From NCBI GenBank assembly GCA_003248775.1, contig QFQX01000037.1, positions 1 through 45,644 on the forward strand: a DNA stretch of 45,644 nt, in the 5' to 3' direction. A model generated the notes under the pieces. That model worked only from the letters and a program-made list of their open reading frames with translations. It ran no database searches and had not been told where the DNA came from. The position numbers and the translations under genes are program-made. Below are positions 40,499 through 45,644 of the stretch, in pieces. Every line of letters starts with the position of its first letter. The stretch's first letter is position 1. Source of the stretch: Shinella sp. (GTDB lineage Bacteria; Pseudomonadota; Alphaproteobacteria; Rhizobiales; Rhizobiaceae).

Positions 40499-41461
40499 AT
40501 GTCCGACAAGAGCCCTGTCGTCATCGACCTGAAGTTCGACCGCGAAAGTGTCGTCGCAGGCTTGAAGAACGCCTTTCCCGGCCGGGAGATCATCGACATG
40601 GCGTTGCCGGAAAGTGCCGGCCGCGATCTTTCCGGCAGCGCTTATGCCGTCGTCTGGAAGCCGGATCCGGCTCTGTTTTCCCGCATGCCGGACCTCAAGG
40701 TCATCTTCTCCGGCGGCGCCGGCGTCGACCATATCCTGACGGCTTACGAACTGCCCGATGTGCCGATCGTCCGCTTCGTCGATCGCAGCCTGACCGACCG
40801 CATGAGCGAGTGGGTCGTGCTGCAATGCATGACCCACCTGCGCAGGTCGCTCGCTTATGCGCGTCAGCAGAAGAACCATGAATGGCGTGAACTCGATCCG
40901 CAGCCCGAAGCCTGCGACGTGACCGTCGGCGTCATGGGCCTCGGCGTTCTCGGCCAGGATGCTGTCCGCAAGCTCAAGGTCATGGGCTTCGAGGTCGTCG
41001 GCTGGTCGCGCAGCATGAAGGTGATCGAGGGCGTCGAAACCTTCGACGAGGCGGGGCTCGATGCCTTCCTCGCCAGGACCGACATTCTCGTCGGCCTTCT
41101 GCCGCTGACCGCGGAGACACGCGGCATCTACAACGCCTCGCTATTTGCGAAGCTTCGCCAGGGCGGCGCGCTGGAAAGGCCCGTCTTCCTCAATGCCGGC
41201 CGCGGCGGCAGCCAGGTCGAAGCCGATATCATTGCGGCGCTTGAAAGCGGCGTCCTTGGTGCCGCTTCGCTCGATGTGTTCGAGAAGGAGCCGCTCGGGC
41301 CTGAAAGTCCGCTCTGGGATTTCGAAAATGTCATCATCACCCCCCATGCGGCGGCTTCCTCCGATGTCCGGGCGCTTTTCCGTCATGCCGACAGGCAGAT
41401 GACCCGTCTGGAGGGTGGCGAGTCCCTGCAGCATGTCGTCGATCGCGCGGCTGGCTATTGA
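40499..41461 (+). CDS. Glyoxylate/hydroxypyruvate reductase A-like D-2-hydroxyacid dehydrogenase
   Basis: NAD(P)H-dependent cytoplasmic reductase of 320 residues, closest in type to E. coli GhrA. The nucleotide-binding GVMGLGVLGQDAVRKL is at about 143-158, followed by the catalytic-region LPLTAETRG, NAGRGG, LDVFEKEPL and ITPHAAA segments, the last with the catalytic histidine. The ATG at 40499 follows an in-frame GTG two codons earlier; neither has a strong ribosome-binding site. It follows yejF by 25 bases. Natural substrates cannot be fixed from sequence. Confidence 0.88.
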   Translation: MSDKSPVVIDLKFDRESVVAGLKNAFPGREIIDMALPESAGRDLSGSAYAVVWKPDPALFSRMPDLKVIFSGGAGVDHILTAYELPDVPIVRFVDRSLTDRMSEWVVLQCMTHLRRSLAYARQQKNHEWRELDPQPEACDVTVGVMGLGVLGQDAVRKLKVMGFEVVGWSRSMKVIEGVETFDEAGLDAFLARTDILVGLLPLTAETRGIYNASLFAKLRQGGALERPVFLNAGRGGSQVEADIIAALESGVLGAASLDVFEKEPLGPESPLWDFENVIITPHAAASSDVRALFRHADRQMTRLEGGESLQHVVDRAAGY

Positions 41462-41555
41462 GTCAACGGGCGGAACCATATCCGAAGCCTCTTCGTTTCC
41501 CTGTTATCCGTTGGCGACATCGGGTCGCCATCACGCTGAAACAGGGAGATTTTCC

Positions 41556-41822
41556 ATGGATCCGCGTTCAGACACCCCTGATCCCGATCTGCAACCGGGT
41601 TCCGTCGAACCGAAGCAGGAAGCGTTGTCCGCGACCGAGGCAAGGCAGGGTCTTCTCGGCAAGCCGGTACTCCTCATTCTGCTTGCGGGCCTGATCCTCG
41701 CATTGCTGGTATGGATACCGACCGAATGGTGGGGCAGCGCCACGGCGCCTGAAAACCAGTCCAACCAGTCGGTACAGCAGGAAACGGCTCCGCCGGCGCA
41801 GAACAATCCGCCGCAACAGTAG
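41556..41822 (+). CDS. Small single-pass membrane protein, function unknown
   Basis: An 88-residue protein not assigned to a family. Residues 1-33 are acidic and Gln/Glu-rich (DPRSDTPDPDLQPGSVEPKQ), 36-54 form one hydrophobic helix (PVLLILLAGLILALLVWIP), and the rest is a Gln/Asn/Pro-rich tail. CAGGGAG lies about 8 bases before the ATG. It sits alone between the reductase and pncB. Composition and the ribosome-binding site suggest it is a real gene; the topology is uncertain. Confidence 0.7.
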   Translation: MDPRSDTPDPDLQPGSVEPKQEALSATEARQGLLGKPVLLILLAGLILALLVWIPTEWWGSATAPENQSNQSVQQETAPPAQNNPPQQ

Positions 41823-41942
41823 TCCTCCGGGGATATGGACTTTGTGAACCGAATTTCTGATAAGTGACGCGTGAAGCGGTCGGGCTGATCCCGAGCGCCG
41901 AAAGCGGTCCAAGCCGGCCGCGGTTTGCAGGACTGTCCGCAG

Positions 41943-43247
41943 ATGACCAAGACCGATATCGCGACACGGGTTTTCAACCACACCTGGAAGCTTGACCCGA
42001 TCCTCCGCAGCCTGATCGACACGGATTTCTACAAGCTCCTGATGCTGCAGATGATCTGGAAGCTCTATCCGGATGTGAACGCAACCTTCAGCCTGATCAA
42101 CCGCACGAAGACGGTGCGTCTCGCGGAAGAGATCGACGAAGGCGAACTGCGCGACCAGCTCGACTACGCCCGTTCGCTGCGGCTTACCAAGAAGGAGGCG
42201 ATCTGGCTCGCCGGTAATACCTTCTACGGTCGCGCCCAGATCTTCGAGCCGGAGTTCCTTGCCTGGCTCGCCAATTTCCAGCTGCCCGAATACGAGTTGT
42301 CGAAGAAGGATGGCCAGTTCAACCTGCATTTCCACGGCAAGTGGATGGAAACCACCATGTGGGAGATCCCCGCGCTTGCCATCATCAACGAACTCCGCTC
42401 GCGCGCCGTGTCGAAGTCCCTCGGGCTTTTCACGCTGGATGTGCTCTATGCCCGTGCCAAGGCCAAGATGTGGTCCAAGGTCGAGCGTCTTCGCGAGTTG
42501 CCTGGTCTCCGGATTTCGGATTTCGGCACGCGCCGCCGGCACAGTTTCCTCTGGCAGCGCTGGTGCGTCGAAGCCCTGAAGGAAGGCATCGGCCCGGCCT
42601 TTACGGGCACCAGCAACGTGCTGCTTGCGATGGATTCCGATCTTGAAGCCGTTGGTACCAACGCGCACGAATTGCCGATGGTGACGGCAGCCCTGGCGCG
42701 CAACGACGAGGAACTCGCGGCTGCGAACTACAAGGTCATGCAGGACTGGAACCGTCTCTATGGCGGCAACCTGCTGATCGTCCTGCCCGATACCTATGGC
42801 ACCGCAGCCTTCCTGCGCAATGCGCCCGACTGGGTGGCGGACTGGACGGGTTTCCGCCCCGACAGCGCCCCGCCGATCGAGGGCGGAGAGAAGATCATCG
42901 AATGGTGGAAGCAGAAGGGGCGTGATCCCCGGCAGAAGCTGCTGATCTTTTCCGATGGGCTCGATGTCGATGCGATCATCGATACTTACCGTCATTTCGA
43001 GGGCCGTGTGCGCATGAGCTTCGGCTGGGGCACCAACCTCACCAATGACTTCGCCGGCTGCGCGCCGCGCGAGATCGAGGGCCTGAAGCCGATTTCGCTG
43101 GTCTGCAAGGTGAGTGATGCGAATGGCCGCCCGGCGGTCAAGCTATCCGACAATCCGCGAAAGGCGACCGGCGATCCGGCCGAGGTGGAGCGTTACCTGA
43201 AGTTCTTCGGCTCGGAAGACCGAGTCGAACAGGTTGTGCTCGTCTGA
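41943..43247 (+). CDS. pncB: Nicotinate phosphoribosyltransferase
   Basis: NAD salvage enzyme joining nicotinate to PRPP, 434 residues. Family features are LIDTDFYKLLMLQMIWKLYP near the N-terminus, FGTRRRHSFLWQRW, GTSNVLLAMDSDLEAVGTNAHELPM (with the histidine that is phosphorylated in the family, about 240) and SFGWGTNLTNDF. The ATG at 41943 is chosen over an in-frame start six codons earlier. A CGCAAGA/TCTTGCG hairpin without a T-run lies 13 bases after the stop (43261-43280) and may assist termination. Confidence 0.96.
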   Translation: MTKTDIATRVFNHTWKLDPILRSLIDTDFYKLLMLQMIWKLYPDVNATFSLINRTKTVRLAEEIDEGELRDQLDYARSLRLTKKEAIWLAGNTFYGRAQIFEPEFLAWLANFQLPEYELSKKDGQFNLHFHGKWMETTMWEIPALAIINELRSRAVSKSLGLFTLDVLYARAKAKMWSKVERLRELPGLRISDFGTRRRHSFLWQRWCVEALKEGIGPAFTGTSNVLLAMDSDLEAVGTNAHELPMVTAALARNDEELAAANYKVMQDWNRLYGGNLLIVLPDTYGTAAFLRNAPDWVADWTGFRPDSAPPIEGGEKIIEWWKQKGRDPRQKLLIFSDGLDVDAIIDTYRHFEGRVRMSFGWGTNLTNDFAGCAPREIEGLKPISLVCKVSDANGRPAVKLSDNPRKATGDPAEVERYLKFFGSEDRVEQVVLV

Positions 43248-43378
43248 GATCGGAAGCAGCCGCAAGACCCGGTTCTTGCGATCCGTCCGCTTGTCTGTAA
43301 GCTATTGGTCAATTATTCGCCGCGCCTGGGGAGGACGTGGGGGATGCGTGGCGATATCGCTTCAGGGAGGAAGACACC

Positions 43379-43852
43379 ATGGACATGAACGGCACCGAAC
43401 GGATCGACGCTCCGGTCGAAACTGTATGGCGGGCACTGAATGATCCAGACATCCTGCGTCAGGCGATACCTGGCTGCGAAGAACTGGAAAAGACCTCCGA
43501 TACGGACCTGACGGCAAAGGTCGTTCTGAAGATCGGCCCGATCAAGGCGAAGTTCGAGGGCGCGGTGGAGTTGCAGAACCTCAACCCGCCGCGTTCCTAT
43601 ACCATCTCCGGCGAGGGTAAGGGCGGTATTGCCGGCTTTGCCAAGGGCGGTGCCGACGTCTCGCTCGAGGCCGACGGGCCGGATGCCACGATCCTGAGTT
43701 ACGCGGTCAAGGCCGAGGTCGGGGGCAAGATCGCCCAGCTGGGTTCGCGTCTGATCGATTCCACCGCAAAGAAGCTTGCCGGGCAGTTCTTCTCGAAATT
43801 CGCAGAGCTGGTGACCGCAGGTTCCGGCGAGGTGGTCAGCGCTTCCGTATGA
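43379..43852 (+). CDS. CoxG / SRPBCC-family protein
   Basis: A 157-residue START-like fold protein of the CO-dehydrogenase subunit G family. It shows GTERIDAPVETVWRALNDPDILRQAIPGCEELE at the N-terminus, GPIKAKFEGAVELQNLNPPRSYTISGEGKGG in the middle and the amphipathic helix LIDSTAKKLAGQFFSKFAEL near the end. CoxG proteins are tied to molybdenum hydroxylases, but no cox genes are nearby, so the role is open. AGGGAGG lies 8 bases before the ATG at 43379. Confidence 0.88.
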   Translation: MDMNGTERIDAPVETVWRALNDPDILRQAIPGCEELEKTSDTDLTAKVVLKIGPIKAKFEGAVELQNLNPPRSYTISGEGKGGIAGFAKGGADVSLEADGPDATILSYAVKAEVGGKIAQLGSRLIDSTAKKLAGQFFSKFAELVTAGSGEVVSASV

Positions 43853-43884
43853 ATGCGGCGGCATCCCGTCTGAAAGCCTTGCGC

Positions 43885-43908
43885 AAGCCACTGGGGCGAC
43901 AGTGGCTT
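43885..43908 (+). terminator. Hairpin after the CoxG gene
   Basis: AAGCCACTG (43885-43893) and CAGTGGCTT (43900-43908) form a perfect 9-base-pair stem with a six-base loop, 32 bases after the CoxG stop. No T-run follows, so termination may be weak or factor-assisted. Confidence 0.5.
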
Positions 43909-43947
43909 GAAGCCGAAAATGTGATTCGGCGCGTATAGGATATGAAA

Positions 43948-44106
43948 ATGACGAACGATCCCGATCACTTCTTCGAGCAGCAGGATGTAGCGCTGCAGAT
44001 GCTCATTGTCGAAAACAAGGGCGATGAATTGACCGATATCCTCGTCGATGCCCTGCGTGACGCCCTTGCGCTTCTGCAGAACGAGCAGGACCCAACGGTC
44101 CATTGA
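43948..44106 (+). CDS. Small hypothetical protein, 52 residues
   Basis: A short plus-strand ORF reading MTNDPDHFFEQQDVALQM, then LIVENKGDELTDILVDALRDALALLQNEQDPTVH. It is acidic and strongly helix-forming, with a hydrophobic heptad-like pattern (LTDILVDALRDALALL). AGGA lies 8 bases before the ATG at 43948; an in-frame ATG two codons earlier (43942) is too close to that site. No family is recognised. It ends 8 bases from the convergent tadC. Confidence 0.6.
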   Translation: MTNDPDHFFEQQDVALQMLIVENKGDELTDILVDALRDALALLQNEQDPTVH

Positions 44107-44114
44107 CGCAGCGG

Positions 44115-45101
44115 TCAGAACCGGTCGGATACCTGGATGCCGGCCGGTCCGAGAATGACGGCGATCAGCACCGGCAGGAAGAACAGGATCATCGGTACGG
44201 TGAGTTTCGGCGGCAGTGCCGCCGCTTTCTTTTCCGCTTCGTTCATGCGTTCGTCGCGGCCTTCCTGCGCCAGCACGCGCAGAGCCGTTGCGACGGGCGT
44301 ACCATAGCGCTCCGCCTGGATCAGCGCCTGAGTGACGCTCTTCACGCCATCGAGCTGCGTGCGAAGCCCGAGGTTTTCAAGCGCGGTTCGGCGATCCGGC
44401 AGGAAGGAAAGTTCTGCCGTCGTCAGAACCATTTCCTCCGCGAGTTCCGGTGACTGGATGGCGATTTCATCCGCCACGCGCCGCATGGCGGCCTCGATGG
44501 AAATCCCGGATTCGACGCAGATCAGCATCAGGTCCAGCGCATCGGGCCATGCCCTGCGGATCGAATGCTGCCGCTTGCTCATGCGGTTCGAGACATAGAT
44601 GTTGGGCAGGTAGAAACCGATATAGCCGCCGACGATCGTGGCGAGCAGACGGATGGCAAGCGGCTTCTCCGCAAGATTGCCAAGCACGAAGATCCAGATC
44701 GCGGTGACGGCGAGCGTCAGGAACGGCAGGAAGAAGCGCGCGAAGAGAAAGATGTTCAGCGCGTTCTGAGAGCGTAGGCCGGCGGCCCGAAGCTTGTCCA
44801 GCGTAGCGTCGTCCACCAGCGCCTGACGCAGGTTGAGACGTTCGACGATCTGCCGGACCGACTGGTTGTTGTTTGCGCGAAGGCTTGCCTTGCCGCGGGC
44901 CGTCTCGGCGTTCATTCGCGCCCGCTCACGCGCGCGGATCTGCTCGCGCTCGGTGGAGACCGCTTTCATGCGCTTGTCGAGATTGCCGCGCTCGAAGAGG
45001 GGGATCGCGATCGTGTAAAGCGTCGCGAACACGGCGATCGCCACGAGGACAGCGATGATCACCGAGGGATTGGTCAGGCTTGCCGCGAAGTCTTCAGTCA
45101 T
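44115..45101 (-). CDS. tadC: Tad/Flp pilus inner-membrane protein TadC (CpaH-like)
   Basis: Type II/IV secretion F-domain protein of the tight-adherence (Flp pilus) apparatus, 328 residues. It has an N-terminal helix (about 14-35), a charged linker, two helices around 115-165, then the F domain with RRAWPDALDLMLICVESGISIEAAMRRVADEI and a final helix pair ending LPVLIAVILGPAGIQVSDRF. The ATG at 45101 lies 11 bases after tadB. Its upstream partner is disrupted, so pilus assembly probably fails in this strain unless another tad locus exists. Confidence 0.92.
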   Translation of the reverse strand: MTEDFAASLTNPSVIIAVLVAIAVFATLYTIAIPLFERGNLDKRMKAVSTEREQIRARERARMNAETARGKASLRANNNQSVRQIVERLNLRQALVDDATLDKLRAAGLRSQNALNIFLFARFFLPFLTLAVTAIWIFVLGNLAEKPLAIRLLATIVGGYIGFYLPNIYVSNRMSKRQHSIRRAWPDALDLMLICVESGISIEAAMRRVADEIAIQSPELAEEMVLTTAELSFLPDRRTALENLGLRTQLDGVKSVTQALIQAERYGTPVATALRVLAQEGRDERMNEAEKKAAALPPKLTVPMILFFLPVLIAVILGPAGIQVSDRF

Positions 45102-45112
45102 CGCCCTGGTCC

Positions 45113-45567
45113 CTAGATATCGAAGTTGATCATGTTGCGCATCACCATGATGCCGAGCGACATCCAGAACGCTGAGAAAGCAAGGATCAGATGACCGCGG
45201 GAATCGGTGAACAGGATCATGATGTACTGGGGCGAGGTCAGGTAGACGAGCAGCGCGACGATGAAGGGCAAGGCGCCGATGATGACCGCCGATGCCTTGG
45301 CTTCCATCGAAAGCGCGCTGACCTTCGCCTTCATCTTCTTGCGGTCGCGCAGCACCCGTGAGAGGTTGGACAGCGCTTCAGAGAGATTACCGCCCGCCTG
45401 GCTCTGGATGGCGATCACGATCGAGAAGAAATTGATCTCCTGCAGCGGCATCGTGATCATCATGCGCTGGCAGGCTTCAGGAACGCTCAGGCCCACCTGC
45501 TGGGATTCGACGACCCGGCGAAATTCCGTCTTCACCGGTTCCTGCCCTTCGGACGCGATCAGCCTTA
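45113..45567 (-). pseudogene. tadB: Tad/Flp pilus protein TadB (CpaG-like), 5' part lost at an IS junction
   Basis: Only the C-terminal part remains, about 150 of the usual 320-340 residues. The frame LIASEGQEPVKTEFRRVVES, then AGGNLSEALSNLSRVLRDRKKMKAKVSALSMEAKASA and a membrane-helix pair, is clearly the TadB F domain. Reading upstream, homology stops at about 45567 and an in-frame TGA appears, where related proteins continue with a segment on the pattern GLPL-DCL. An internal GTG at 45533-45535 could start a shorter peptide, but it would lack the N-terminal helices. The break coincides with an IS-like end. Confidence 0.85.
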
Positions 45568-45644
45568 GGGTCGAGACTCAATCATTTTGCCCACCATATA
45601 ATGATTGCGGCGATGACGACGGCTGAGGAGAAGTTGGCTGCAAG
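45568..45644 (-). mobile_element. End of an IS5-family-like insertion sequence inside tadB
   Basis: From 45568 the sequence reads GGGTCGAGACTCAATCA on the plus strand, a plausible terminal inverted repeat, and no longer matches tadB. The adjoining TTA (45565-45567) could be a target duplication of the TNA or TA type used by IS5 groups. The far side of the element and the other inverted repeat lie beyond the window. Confidence 0.7.
45582..45644 (-). CDS. Transposase C-terminus (IS5-family-like), partial
   Basis: The minus strand encodes LAANFSSAVVIAAIIIWWAK followed by TGA, ending 14 bases from the presumed IS end. The pattern of Asn-Phe, then alternating Ala/Val/Ile and a Trp-rich end, matches the last residues of IS5-family (IS427-group-like) transposases, which typically finish with a hydrophobic NF-SA--LAA-I-WW tail. 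Only 20 residues are visible, so the family call is tentative. Confidence 0.6.
   Translation of the reverse strand, partial: LAANFSSAVVIAAIIIWWAK

Noticed and set aside
43261..43280. The CGCAAGA/TCTTGCG hairpin after pncB as an intrinsic terminator
   Set aside because: There is no T-run after the stem, so it is mentioned only under pncB.

Overview
The window is a chromosome-type segment of an alphaproteobacterium of the order Rhizobiales, most likely Rhizobiaceae (Rhizobium/Ensifer/Shinella/Agrobacterium relatives). The base composition is GC-rich, and several arrangements are typical of that family: pcaQ divergent from pcaDCHGB, a complete C-P lyase cluster with divergent phnF, a MarR-family gene next to polA with a structured intergenic RNA-like region between them, glk-mgsA next to an MsbA-like exporter, and dispersed palindromic intergenic repeats. 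It carries about 40 protein genes, two candidate small RNAs, several regulatory sites and one insertion-sequence edge. No tRNA, rRNA or CRISPR array was seen.

Layout. 1-700: 5' end of dnaK (minus) with a heat-shock-like promoter upstream. 1033-6490 (minus): a bifunctional class A penicillin-binding protein, a YbaK-domain deacylase, an M20 dipeptidase and a MarR regulator, with a strong sRNA-type hairpin plus terminator at about 4340-4429. 6491-6885: a three-hairpin sRNA candidate. 6886-9879: polA. 9913-14864: protocatechuate branch of the beta-ketoadipate pathway (pcaQ, then pcaD-C-H-G-B), with an unusually structured 305-base gap before pcaB. 14908-28218: phosphonate (C-P lyase) cluster, phnG-H-I-J-K-L, a hexapeptide transferase, phnC-D-E1-E2, a 2H-type DUF1045 gene, phnM and phnN on the minus strand, and the repressor gene phnF divergent. 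Two Pho-box-like sites (before phnG and before phnC) and a perfect PhnF-type operator indicate phosphate-starvation control of two transcription units.

28280-34329 (minus): gpmA, dapB, an MsbA-like ABC exporter, glk, mgsA and the murein endopeptidase mepA. 34590-44106 (plus): yejA-B-E-F oligopeptide/microcin-C-type importer, a hydroxypyruvate/glyoxylate reductase, a small membrane protein, pncB, a CoxG/SRPBCC protein and a 52-residue hypothetical. 44115-45644 (minus): tadC and a 3' remnant of tadB cut at about 45567 by what looks like the end of an IS5-family element, whose transposase C-terminus runs off the window.

How the genes work together. The pca enzymes turn protocatechuate into 3-oxoadipate. 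The phn cluster imports phosphonates (PhnCDE), converts them through PhnGHIJKLM to ribosyl phosphates and uses PhnN to make PRPP. The yej genes form one complete peptide importer. The Tad/Flp pilus locus appears broken in this strain because of the insertion. The most notable items are the IS-disrupted tadB, a 30-residue hydrophobic ORF with a perfect ribosome-binding site antisense to the phn operon, the paired Pho boxes, the two sRNA candidates, and a dispersed repeat family whose stem bases covary between copies.
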